Below, piece by piece: positions 8,712 through 16,887 of a stretch of DNA of 64,000 nucleotides. A program made the position numbers and the translations under genes. The number at the start of each line of letters is the position of its first letter. The stretch's first letter is position 1. The DNA comes from Nocardiopsis sp. CNR-923 (GTDB lineage Bacteria; Actinomycetota; Actinomycetes; Streptosporangiales; Streptosporangiaceae), in NCBI RefSeq assembly GCF_001942255.1, contig NZ_MKKC01000153.1, positions 1-64,000 of the forward strand, given 5' to 3'. A model generated the notes under the pieces. That model saw only the letters and a program-made list of their open reading frames with translations. It searched no databases and was not told the DNA's origin.

Positions 8712-8932
8712 GGGGCACCTCCTGGTGTGAACGGTTCGCCGCCCTCGGGGCGGGTCGGGTGGAACGTGCACCATCGTGCCCTACGCACGGCCGGGCGTGC
8801 CCCCACCGCCACACCCGTGATCGCACCCGGCCCGTCTTCCGCTCGCCCACCGGCGGTCACCGTACGGCCACCGGACGCGCGGAGCCGCGGCGCGGCCGGG
8901 CCCGACGCGTCCCCTCACCGCGTCCGACGCCG

Positions 8933-9688
8933 TCACCGCACGTCCGCGACGATGGGCTCCCTCTCGCCGATCAGGTCGCCCAGCTCCACCTGGACGATCT
9001 CGACCTCGCCGACGACCGCGATCTGACCCGAGGTCGAGCCGCCGGGCGCGATCGACCCCGCCGTGATCGGCTCGATGTCCGCGAAGAGCGTGTCGGCCCA
9101 GTCGTTGACGGCCGAGCCGTCGCTGAGCGTCATGGTGAAGTAGATGGGGTTGACCTCGATCGACTCGCTGGAGTCGTTGACGATCTCGACGTCCACGACC
9201 GTGTAGACAGCGGATCCGTCCAGGGCGTCCCCGGTCGTGCCCGCGTCGGTGGCCGTCATGGTGACCCCCTGGACGGCCGCGGGTTCCTCAGCCGGGGCGG
9301 ACGCCGCCGGAGCCTCCTCCCCCGCGGAGGGCTGGGCGACGGGGGCCTCGGGGGAGACCGACCCGCCGTAGAAAAGGTTCGCGGCGATGGCGATGACCAG
9401 GACGACGATGACGATGAGGCCCGCCGAGCCCCCGATCGCGAGCGCGACCTTCCCGCCGGTGGACATCCCCTGCCTGGGCGGCGGGCCGTACAGGGGGTCG
9501 CCCGGGGGCGGGGGCGCGTACCCGGGCTCACCGTAGTACGGCGCGCCCTGGCGCGGATCCCCGTACCGCGGCCCGCCGTGGTGGGCGTCCCCGTACCGCG
9601 CCCCGAACCGCGGCTCGCCCGGCGCGGACCCGTGGTCGCGGGGATCGTGCGGCTGCTGCGGACCCGACTGATGGTGCGGGTGGGACAT
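8933..9688 (-). CDS. DUF4352-type membrane protein with proline/tyrosine-rich N-terminus
   Basis: The 251-residue product starts with about 70 residues rich in Gly, Pro, Tyr, His and Asp (for example RYGDPRQGAPYYGEPGY), then one transmembrane helix (LIVIVVLVIAIAANLFY), an Ala/Pro/Glu linker and an extracellular beta domain with YTVVDVEIVNDSSESI, matching the DUF4352 immunoglobulin-like fold. It is presumably a type II membrane protein with the domain outside. ATG 9688 precedes MSHPHHQSG. The next gene upstream is a paralogue with the same core (YTVVDVEIVNDSDESI), so a local duplication is likely. Function unknown; this domain often occurs in secreted or lipoprotein stress proteins. Confidence 0.7.
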   Translation of the reverse strand: MSHPHHQSGPQQPHDPRDHGSAPGEPRFGARYGDAHHGGPRYGDPRQGAPYYGEPGYAPPPPGDPLYGPPPRQGMSTGGKVALAIGGSAGLIVIVVLVIAIAANLFYGGSVSPEAPVAQPSAGEEAPAASAPAEEPAAVQGVTMTATDAGTTGDALDGSAVYTVVDVEIVNDSSESIEVNPIYFTMTLSDGSAVNDWADTLFADIEPITAGSIAPGGSTSGQIAVVGEVEIVQVELGDLIGEREPIVADVR

Positions 9689-9979
9689 GGACGCGCTCCG
9701 ATGAGGGGAAAGGGACCCGGGTGCGGCGGCGAGGGGGTGCCGTGTGCCGCGTGGTGACCCGTGGAACGGGTGCGTCTGGACCCTATCCAACGCCCCTCCC
9801 CAACGGTCGCGAACGCGGCACCCCGATGCCGGAACCCACCCGCCGGAGCGCGGGAGACCGGGACAAGCGTCCTCCCGCGCGCGGATCGTCCCCGTCGCGC
9901 GGGGATCCGGTGCGCCGCGGTGCCGGGGAGCGCGAGCCGTGCCGGGGCCGAGGTGTCCGTCCGGCCCCGGCGCCCGGGG

Positions 9980-10633
9980 TCACTCGACGTCGGCGACGAC
10001 CGGGTCCCCTCCCATCACGCCGTGCGCCTCGCTGAACTCCACCTGGACGATGGTGACCTCGCCCTCGGCGGCGAGCTGCCCCGAGGCCCTGTTCCCGGGC
10101 CGTACCGTCACCATGCCGAAGGCGTCGATGTCGGCGCTGTAGGTGTCCATCGCGCTCACGGTCAGGCCGTCGTCCAGGATCAGGGTGAAGTACACCGGGT
10201 TGACGGTGATCGACTCGTCGGAGTCGTTGACGATCTCGACGTCCACCACCGTGTAGACGGTGCCGTCCAGGAGGTCGTCGGCGGTGCCCGCGTTCGTGGC
10301 CGTGAGGACGATGTCGCCCTCTCCGTCGCCTTCCCCTGTCCCCTCCGTCTCGCCCGCATCGGGCTGCGCGGCGCCCTCGGCGTCGGTCTCCACCACGGCC
10401 CGCCCAGGTTCCTGGTCGGTCTGGTCGGGCTGCTGGGCGGACGCGGTGCCGTCGTCACCGGTGACGGCGTTCACGATCGCGATGAGGAGCACCACGATGG
10501 TCATGAACGCGAGGAGGCCGCCGGCGCTGAGGGCGATACGGCCTCCGGTGGACATGCCCCGCCTGACCGGCCGGTCGGCCGGAGAGTCGTACGGGGGTTC
10601 CTGGGGGTCCGACTGGTACTCGGGATAGGACAT
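9980..10633 (-). CDS. DUF4352-type membrane protein, paralogue of its neighbour
   Basis: A 217-residue protein with a short polar N-terminus (MSYPEYQSDPQEPPYDSP), a basic-flanked transmembrane helix after RRGMSTGGRIALSAGG, an acidic Gly/Glu/Asp linker and a C-terminal DUF4352-like domain sharing YTVVDVEIVND, EGEVTIVQVEF and the ending VADVE with the gene at 8933-9688. The identical MSTGG before both helices supports duplication. ATG 10633 is chosen as the first residue of the proline/tyrosine-rich N-terminus common to both. The 290 bases between the pair hold no recognised gene. Function unknown. Confidence 0.7.
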   Translation of the reverse strand: MSYPEYQSDPQEPPYDSPADRPVRRGMSTGGRIALSAGGLLAFMTIVVLLIAIVNAVTGDDGTASAQQPDQTDQEPGRAVVETDAEGAAQPDAGETEGTGEGDGEGDIVLTATNAGTADDLLDGTVYTVVDVEIVNDSDESITVNPVYFTLILDDGLTVSAMDTYSADIDAFGMVTVRPGNRASGQLAAEGEVTIVQVEFSEAHGVMGGDPVVADVE

Positions 10634-10896
10634 GGGGGCGCTCCAGTGGGGGACTGAGCAGACAGCAGAGCGGGTGTGCCGTGCTGGGCCGCGCACCCTG
10701 GGTAGGGGTACGCCTCCAAGGAAGATATCCGAAACGGTGCCGGAGGGTCGTCGTCCGGTTCGCACGAGTTCGCTCCCACCGTACCGGCGTGCCCGGGGCC
10801 GGGTCAGGGCGGTCGGGCACGAGTACTACGCTGTGTCGTTGACGGCGGACCGCTGACATGGGCGGACGCCCGGACGCGAGCGTGAGCGGAGGCGCC

Positions 10897-11259
10897 GTGG
10901 TCGACTGGCTGACCATGACGATTCAGATGGCGTCGCTGGCGATGGCCGGCTGGTGCCTCGTCTCGACCTTCCGTGACCAGCCCATGCTGGTCCCCCACCT
11001 GGTCGGCATGGGTGTCCTGTGGCTTCTGGTGATCGGTCAGGCCGTCGCCTCCGCCGCGGCCGTGGTCGGCGGAGACCGCCCCGCCGAGGCGGCCATGTTC
11101 GTGTCCTACCTGGCCACCGTGGTCCTCCTGCCGCCCGCCTGCGCGGTCTGGGGGTTCATGGAACGCAGCAAGTGGGGTCCGGCCGTCATCGCCTTCGCCT
11201 GCCTGGTTCTGGCGGTGCTCATGGTCCGTCTCGAACAGCTCTGGAACCCCGTTGCCTGA
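10897..11259 (+). CDS. Small multi-pass membrane protein, unknown
   Basis: About 120 residues with four hydrophobic helices (IQMASLAMAGWCLVSTF, VGMGVLWLLVIGQAVASA, FVSYLATVVLLPPACAV and AVIAFACLVLAVLMV). GTG 10897 has GGAGG four bases upstream; an in-frame ATG at 10858 would add 13 polar residues. Its end overlaps the TTG start of the next membrane protein by eight bases, so the two are translationally coupled and probably form a pair. No recognised domain. Confidence 0.65.
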   Translation: MVDWLTMTIQMASLAMAGWCLVSTFRDQPMLVPHLVGMGVLWLLVIGQAVASAAAVVGGDRPAEAAMFVSYLATVVLLPPACAVWGFMERSKWGPAVIAFACLVLAVLMVRLEQLWNPVA

Positions 11260-11698
11260 CACAGCGACTCCCGCCGACAGGACACTGCGCACCGGCCCCG
11301 GGCGGCTGTTGGTCGCGGTGTACTCCGTGTTCGCCCTGGCCGCGACCGCGCGCGGCTCCTACCAGCTCGCCACGAGGTTCGGCGAGGCCCCGCTCGCCTA
11401 CGCGCTGTCGGTGGCCGCCGGGGCGGTCTACCTGGTCGCCGCCGTGGGCCTGGCCCGTGCCGGGCGCGTGTCCCGCACGGTGGCGCTGGCCGCGTGCGGC
11501 GTCGAACTGGCCGGTGTGCTCCTGGTCGGCTCGCTCAGCGTGTTCGTCCCCGGTCTGCTGCCGGACGACACGGTGTGGTCCCGCTTCGGTTCGGGCTACG
11601 TGTTCGTCCCCCTGGTCCTTCCGGTGCTCGGCCTGTGGTGGATCCTGCGCGTGCACCGGACGGACCGCGACCGGCCCGGCGCCGGCGACCGCACCTGA
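11252..11698 (+). CDS. Four-helix integral membrane protein, unknown
   Basis: A 148-residue protein with four predicted helices, the first beginning RLLVAVYSVFALAATARG and the last GYVFVPLVLPVLGLWWIL, ending in a basic, polar tail. The TTG start at 11252 lies inside the last codons of the upstream membrane gene, giving coupled translation. It is small and has no catalytic motif; the pair may be a two-subunit membrane complex, which is inference. Confidence 0.65.
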   Translation: MPDTATPADRTLRTGPGRLLVAVYSVFALAATARGSYQLATRFGEAPLAYALSVAAGAVYLVAAVGLARAGRVSRTVALAACGVELAGVLLVGSLSVFVPGLLPDDTVWSRFGSGYVFVPLVLPVLGLWWILRVHRTDRDRPGAGDRT

Positions 11699-11783
11699 CC
11701 GGCCCGACGACCGCAGCCTCCCACCGCCCCCGTTCCCGCGAGCGCCCGTGTGTCGCGGCCCCGCGGGTCCTAGGCTGGCGGCC

Positions 11784-12643
11784 ATGTCCGACGAACCCTT
11801 GTCCCTCCCGGTGGCCGTGTCCGCCGACTGGCTCCGCGACCACCTCGACGACGTGGTCGTCGTCGACTCCCGCTGGTACCTCGACGGCCGCTCCGGGCGC
11901 GAGGCCTACCGCTCCGGGCACCTGCCCGGAGCGGTGTTCACCGACGTCGACGCCGATCTGGCCGAACCGCCCAGCCCCGAGGGCGGTCGCCACCCCCTCC
12001 CCTCACCGACCGACTTCGCCGCCGCGCTCGGCCGCCTGGGCATCGGCGACCACGACGTCGTGGTGGTCTACGATGACGCGCACGGGTCCGTCGCCGCCCG
12101 TCTCGTGTGGATGCTGCGCGTCCTCGGCACCCCCGCCGCGTTCCTGGACGGCGGTCTGCGCACGTGGACCGGCGACCTGGAGAAGGGCGACGCTTCGCGC
12201 GCGCCGGCCCACCGCACCCCGCGGGCGTGGCCCGCCGACCGGGTCGTGCACACCCCGACGGTCGCCGCCGAGATCGGCGACCCGGCGCGCCTGCTCCTGG
12301 ACGCCCGCGTGTACGGCCGCTACACCGGCGAGGAACCCGCCCCCGTCGACGCCCGGCCCGGGCACGTGCCCGCGCCCGCAGCGCAGAGTGGCCCGCCAAC
12401 CTGGACGGCGACGGGTTCCTGTCCAGCCCCGGCGTCCTGCGCGCGCGCTTCGCCGCGCTCGGGGCCGACTCCGCCGCCACCGTCACCGCCTACTGCGGAT
12501 CCGGCGTCACCGCCTGTCACGACCTCCTGGCGTTGGAGCACGCCGGGTACGCCGACACGCGGCTCTACCCCGGATCGTGGAGCCGCTGGGGGGCCGACGA
12601 AAGCCTGCCCACCGAGACCGGGGATCCTCACGGCTCCCGATAG
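11784..12643 (+). CDS. sseA: Thiosulfate/3-mercaptopyruvate sulfurtransferase (rhodanese)
   Basis: Two rhodanese domains, the second active. Domain one has VVVVDSRWYLDGRSGREAY and GHLPGAVFTDVD. Domain two has LLLDARVYGRYTGEE and the catalytic loop AYCGSGVTAC, in which the first Cys takes up the sulfur. The protein transfers sulfane sulfur from thiosulfate or 3-mercaptopyruvate to an acceptor. The frame breaks near 12371: after GHVP the continuation (RSAEWPANLDGDGF) is in the next frame. Restoring one G in CCGGCGCC gives 861 bases, 286 residues, normal for the family. The loss is best explained as a sequence error. Confidence 0.85.
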
Positions 12644-12806
12644 TCTTCCCACGTCACCGGCCGGCCGTCCGCGAGATCCCCTCCGGGCGGCCTTCTTCCT
12701 GACCGATTCCGGACAGGGACGAAACCGGGCGGCCGTGGAACGCGTCAGACGGGGGACGCCCGCGGGCGCCGTTGACAGCCACCCCGCCACAGCGAAGCGA
12801 GGAACC

Positions 12807-13412
12807 TTGACCACCCAACTCCTGCTGCTGCTCGCCGTGCTCGTCGTCGGCGTCGTGATCGGCGTCGTGATCGTGTCGAACCGCGCGAAGAAGAACGAGA
12901 ACGTGAGGGCCCAGACGCCGCCCACGCCGCGGGACCCGTTCGCCAACGAGGGCGACACCACCGGCGACCCCCGCACGCTCAAGGCTGGCGACATGCTCGA
13001 CTGGGGGCACGAGCGCACCTGGATCCGCGGCTCCCTGCGCCTGTCCGAGGGCGGCTACACCTGGTCGGAGCACTTCCTGGAGGTCGACGGCGGCAAGCGC
13101 TGGCTGTCCGTGGAGGAGGACCCGGACCTGGAGCTGGTCCTGTGGACCGGCCGTCCCGACACCGAACTGACCCCCCACGCCAAGACCCTGCGGTTCGAGG
13201 GCGTCACCTACCGCCTGGAGGAGAAGGGCACCGGCTCCTACCGTTCCGAGGGCACCACGGGCCTGCGCGCCCAGGGCGGTCTGGACTACGCCGACTACGA
13301 GTCCGACACCGGCCAACTGCTCTCCTTCGAGCGGTTCGACCACGGTGGTTGGGAGGCCGCCACCGGTCAGAAGATCCTCCCCGGCAGCTTCACGATCTAC
13401 CCCGGGAGCTGA
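12807..13412 (+). CDS. DUF4178-domain membrane-anchored protein
   Basis: The 201-residue product begins with one hydrophobic helix (LLLLLAVLVVGVVIGVVIV) followed by a basic stop, then an extended linker and a DUF4178 beta domain (LKAGDMLDWGHERTWIRG, YTWSEHFLEVDGGKRW, YRLEEKGTGSYRSEG, YADYES). It should sit in the membrane with the domain in the cytoplasm or outside, depending on topology. TTG 12807 has GAGGA just upstream. It is the first gene of an operon with DUF2617, a small acidic membrane protein, DUF350 and an aminopropyltransferase, a combination seen in actinobacteria whose role is not established. Confidence 0.78.
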   Translation: MTTQLLLLLAVLVVGVVIGVVIVSNRAKKNENVRAQTPPTPRDPFANEGDTTGDPRTLKAGDMLDWGHERTWIRGSLRLSEGGYTWSEHFLEVDGGKRWLSVEEDPDLELVLWTGRPDTELTPHAKTLRFEGVTYRLEEKGTGSYRSEGTTGLRAQGGLDYADYESDTGQLLSFERFDHGGWEAATGQKILPGSFTIYPGS

Positions 13413-13419
13413 GCCGGGC

Positions 13420-13932
13420 GTGCGTGCGAGCATCGGCACGCCCTTCGTCGACACGAGGGCCGACGACCTGGTCTGGACCCTGAGCCGCCCGCCGGTCGAG
13501 GCCCTCGCCGTCCGCACGGTCGAACGGCCGGGCCTGCGCGTGCGGCTGAGTGTCCTGGGCGCCTCCCACCAGGTCGTCGTGGAGCGGGACCCCGACGACG
13601 GGAGCGATCCCCTCGTCGAGACGGTCGCGTGCCTGCCCGGCTTCACCGGCGGGCTGCCCGGCATCGCCGACCTGCCCTCGTGGGGACACGGCGACTACCG
13701 GTTCGCGTCGACCGTGGAGACGCTCGACCCGGGCGACCTGGCCCGTCGGATCGACCTCCTGCGCGAGGAGGTGGCCGACTCCCCCGGCGGCCTGTACGTC
13801 ACCTTCCCCGGCGACCCGCTCGCCGTGACCGCGCTGCACCTGAACCCCGAGGCGCCACTGGGCTGGAGGACCTGGCACGCCTACCCCCAGAGCGGCGAAC
13901 TGGTGTCGACGACGACGTCCGTCACTCCCTGA
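13420..13932 (+). CDS. DUF2617-family protein
   Basis: A 170-residue soluble protein matching DUF2617 by its pattern: an N-terminal TPFVDTRADDLVWTL, then LSVLGASHQVV, ETVACLPGF, and a C-terminal FPGDPLAVTALHL and GWRTWHAYPQSGELV. GTG 13420 is the start giving a normal N-terminus; it lies eight bases after the DUF4178 stop and no strong ribosome site is seen, so translation is probably coupled. Function is unknown; the association with an aminopropyltransferase is the only clue. Confidence 0.75.
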   Translation: MRASIGTPFVDTRADDLVWTLSRPPVEALAVRTVERPGLRVRLSVLGASHQVVVERDPDDGSDPLVETVACLPGFTGGLPGIADLPSWGHGDYRFASTVETLDPGDLARRIDLLREEVADSPGGLYVTFPGDPLAVTALHLNPEAPLGWRTWHAYPQSGELVSTTTSVTP

Positions 13933-14131
13933 CCGCGGAGTCCGCGCATGCCCCCACCACCGGCCGCGCCCCGGCCGCGAGACCCGCCGCGACCTCCGGC
14001 TACGGCGAGTAGGTCCCGCGCCAGGACCAGTACCCTGCGAAGTCGGGGGGCGGGCGCCCTCCGACACGTGTGTCCGCGCCCGACTGGCGCGACGGCCCCG
14101 AACACCCCCCACCCGTGAGGAGATCCCGTCC

Positions 14132-14422
14132 ATGGACGCCCACGACTCCGACCACACCGCCAGGAACACCTGGATCACCATTTTGGCGATCGTCGGCTTC
14201 ATCGTCGTGATCCTGGTTCTGGTCAGCGCATGCGACAACGGCACGACCGACTACTGCCCCGACGACGACTACGTGTCCGATCCGTCCTACGACGACGACG
14301 TGTGCGAGGGCGACTCCCACTCCGGCGGAGGGTTCTTCTTCTTCGGAATCGGAGGCGGCGGTTCGAACAGCGGCGGCAGCGGCAGCGACTTCCGCGGCGG
14401 CGGCTCCGGGTTCGGCAAGTAG
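14132..14422 (+). CDS. Small membrane protein with acidic and glycine-rich extracellular tail
   Basis: A 96-residue protein: short polar N-terminus, one helix (WITILAIVGFIVVILVLV) ending near SACDNG, then an Asp-rich segment (CPDDDYVSDPSYDDDVCEGD) with two Cys and a tail of Gly/Ser/Phe repeats ending GSGFGK. A GAGGAG precedes ATG 14132. In other actinobacterial copies of this operon a DUF4247-type lipoprotein occupies a similar place; I cannot say this is one. The Asp cluster could bind cations such as polyamines, which is speculation. Confidence 0.65.
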   Translation: MDAHDSDHTARNTWITILAIVGFIVVILVLVSACDNGTTDYCPDDDYVSDPSYDDDVCEGDSHSGGGFFFFGIGGGGSNSGGSGSDFRGGGSGFGK

Positions 14423-14500
14423 TAACGAGTACCCTTCGGGCACGTCAGGGCACACGTCCCCAACGAACGACCCCCTCCCCCAACCTCGCAGGCAAGGATC

Positions 14501-14929
14501 ATGAACGACCTTCTCCTCAACTCCCTGTCCGCTCTCGCCTACGGGGGCGTCGGCGTCGCCGTCCTCATCGCGGGCTACCTCGTCGTCGACCTGCTCACCC
14601 CGGGCAAGCTGCACACGCTGATCTGGGAGGAGCGCAACGGCAACGCCGTCCTGCTGGTGTCGGCCAACACGCTGGGCACGGCCATCGTCGTGGTCTCCGC
14701 GATCCTCAGCAGCGAGTCCGAGGCGGGCCTGGGCGCCGGGCTGCTCTCCACGGCGGTCTACGGCGCGATCGGCCTCGCCGCCATGGCACTGGCCTTCGTC
14801 CTCATCGACGTCGTCACCCCGGTCAAGATCGCCCGGATGATCAGCAACGCGGAACCGCACCCGGCCACCTGGGTCAGCGCCACCGCGCACGTGGCGATCG
14901 CCCTGGTGATCGCGGCCTCTCTCACCTGA
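14501..14929 (+). CDS. DUF350-family membrane protein
   Basis: The 142-residue protein has four hydrophobic helices in two repeats, each containing a D-L-L/D-V-V-T-P motif (VVDLLTPGKL and LIDVVTPVKI), the signature of DUF350. AAGGA precedes ATG 14501. The gene lies immediately upstream of the aminopropyltransferase gene, a neighbourhood recurring in actinobacteria. The role is unknown; being four-helical with conserved charged residues inside helices, it may form a channel or signal membrane state. Confidence 0.8.
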   Translation: MNDLLLNSLSALAYGGVGVAVLIAGYLVVDLLTPGKLHTLIWEERNGNAVLLVSANTLGTAIVVVSAILSSESEAGLGAGLLSTAVYGAIGLAAMALAFVLIDVVTPVKIARMISNAEPHPATWVSATAHVAIALVIAASLT

Positions 14930-14999
14930 GGACCGAGGACCACCACCCGGGCCGACCCCGGAATCCGGTCGGCCACCCCGCAGAGTGAGGCATGTTCCG

Positions 15000-16565
15000 T
15001 TGACCGAGACCTCCACCAGACCCTCGACCAGACTGCCGGTCCCGCCCCGCGTGGCGCGGTTCCTGGTGCTGACGGCGGTGTTCGTCTGCGCCGCGTGCGG
15101 TCTGGTCTACGAGTTGGCGCTGGTGGCGATCGGCAGCTACCTGCTCGGCGACACCATCACCCAGGCCTCCGTGGTGCTGTCGGTGATGGTGTTCGCCATG
15201 GGGGTCGGCTCGCTGCTGTCAAAGCGGCTCCAGGGCAACCCGGCGCTGTCGTTCGCGGTCGTGGAGGGGTTGCTGTCGCTGGTCGGCGGCCTGTCGGTCC
15301 TGCTGCTGTACGGGGCGTTCGCCTGGTTCTCCGCCTACCAGCCCGCGCTGGTCCTGCTCGCGTTCGTCATCGGCGCGCTGATCGGTGTGGAGATCCCGCT
15401 GTTGATGACGCTCATCCAGCGGATCCGCAAACAGGACGCCTCCGAGGCGGTCGCCGACCTGTTCGCGGCGGACTACGTCGGCGGTCTCCTCGGCGGACTG
15501 GCCTTCCCCTTCCTGCTGCTCCCCCTCCTGGGCCTGCCCAAGGGCTCCGTCACGGTCGGCGCGCTCAACGCCGTGGTGGGGGTGGCGGTCGTGCTGTGGC
15601 TGTTCCGCTCCCAACTGGGCAGACGCGCGTACGCGGCGCTGACCTGCGGGCTGATCGTGGTCCTGGGGGCGCTCGGACTGGCCTTCGCCTACGCCGACCA
15701 GTTCGAGGTCGACGCGCGCCAAGCCCTGTACCGCGATCCGATCGTGCACGCCGAGCGGTCGGAGTACCAGGAGATCGTGCTCACGCGGTCCCTGGACGGC
15801 GACGACGTGCGGATGTTCCTGAACGGGTCGCTCCAGTTCTCGTCCCTGGACGAGTACCGCTACCACGAGTCGCTGATCCACCCGGTGATGGACGGGCCCC
15901 GCGCGGACGTACTCGTGCTGGGCGGCGGCGACGGCCTTGCCCTGCGGGAGATCCTGGCCTACGACGACGTGTCCTCGGTGACCGTCGTCGACCTCGACCC
16001 GGCCGTCGTGGAACTGGCGTCCACCGACCCCGTGATCAGCGACCTCAACGGGGACTCGTTCGAGGACCCTCGCGTGCGGGTGGTGCACACCGACGCCTTC
16101 CGTTGGCTCCGGGAGAACGGGCGGGAGTTCGACGCGGTGGTCGCCGACCTTCCGGACGGGGACGACGTCGGCACCTCGAAGCTGTACTCCGCGGAGTTCT
16201 ACGCGCTGGTCGCCGAGGCCCTCCCCGAGAACGGCCGGCTCGTCGTGCAGGCCGGGTCGCCGTTCTTCGCACCGGAGGCGTTCTGGAGCGTGGGCCACAC
16301 CCTGGAGGAGGCCGGGCTGGCGGCCACCCCGTACAACGTGGACGTGCCCTCGTTCGGAAACTGGGGGTTCTACCTAGCCACCACGGGTGGGGCGCCGGCC
16401 CCGGCCCTGCCCGACGACGCGCCGCCGCTGCGCTTCCTCGACGACGACCTGCTCGCCGCCGCGCTCGTGTTCCCACGGGACCGGCGCGACCCCGGTGTGG
16501 AGGCGTCCACCCTGATGCGGCCGAGCGTGATCGAGTACCACCAGGGCGCCTGGCGCGGGTACTGA
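15000..16565 (+). CDS. speE: Membrane-anchored polyamine aminopropyltransferase (spermidine synthase family)
   Basis: The N-terminal 235 residues contain about seven membrane helices; the C-terminal part is a spermidine-synthase fold with VLVLGGGDGLALREIL (binding of decarboxylated SAM), the acidic VTVVDLDP, and VVADLPDGDD in the place of the catalytic Asp loop. Classical enzymes transfer an aminopropyl group to putrescine; the membrane-fused forms are poorly characterised. TTG 15000 is preceded at nine bases by GAGG; an upstream in-frame GTG at 14985 would add five residues. Last gene of the operon starting at 12807; a hairpin follows. A polyamine uptake and degradation cluster faces it from the other strand. 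Confidence 0.82.
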   Translation: MTETSTRPSTRLPVPPRVARFLVLTAVFVCAACGLVYELALVAIGSYLLGDTITQASVVLSVMVFAMGVGSLLSKRLQGNPALSFAVVEGLLSLVGGLSVLLLYGAFAWFSAYQPALVLLAFVIGALIGVEIPLLMTLIQRIRKQDASEAVADLFAADYVGGLLGGLAFPFLLLPLLGLPKGSVTVGALNAVVGVAVVLWLFRSQLGRRAYAALTCGLIVVLGALGLAFAYADQFEVDARQALYRDPIVHAERSEYQEIVLTRSLDGDDVRMFLNGSLQFSSLDEYRYHESLIHPVMDGPRADVLVLGGGDGLALREILAYDDVSSVTVVDLDPAVVELASTDPVISDLNGDSFEDPRVRVVHTDAFRWLRENGREFDAVVADLPDGDDVGTSKLYSAEFYALVAEALPENGRLVVQAGSPFFAPEAFWSVGHTLEEAGLAATPYNVDVPSFGNWGFYLATTGGAPAPALPDDAPPLRFLDDDLLAAALVFPRDRRDPGVEASTLMRPSVIEYHQGAWRGY

Positions 16566-16579
16566 CGCGGCGGCGCCGT

Positions 16580-16606
16580 GCCCGGAACCCCCTTCGGGCT
16601 CCGGGC
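16580..16606 (+). terminator. Hairpin after the aminopropyltransferase operon
   Basis: GCCCGGA at 16580-16586 and TCCGGGC at 16600-16606 are perfect arms, with CCC/GGG extending the stem inside. No U-run follows, as is common in actinomycetes. The remaining 280 bases to the convergent oxidase gene hold no recognised gene. Confidence 0.5.
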
Positions 16607-16887
16607 CCTCGAACGCCGGCACCGCGCGGCCTGGGAACTCGGGCCGGTGGGCGGCCACGCGGTGGACCTGATCGGGCGGACTCCGCCATCGTGCCCCAAG
16701 GGGTGCGATTGGGGGGCAACGCCACGCCGCACCGCGTACCGCCCGGGACAACCCTGACCCGGCCTTACCCGTTCCTTTCCGGCAGGGCGCCGGACACGGA
16801 GCCGGGGTCGCGATCCACACCGGTGCCGAGGGCCCTCGCGCTGAGTGTCAGGCGGGACGGATGTCACCGACCTCCATGGTCGAGACA

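Noticed and set aside
6017-9757. An open frame of more than 1200 codons starting with the TetR gene
   Set aside because: Only the first 210 residues resemble a family; the rest is antisense or out-of-frame reading of the Nudix, nnr and DUF4352 genes, open because of high GC and a hidden frameshift.
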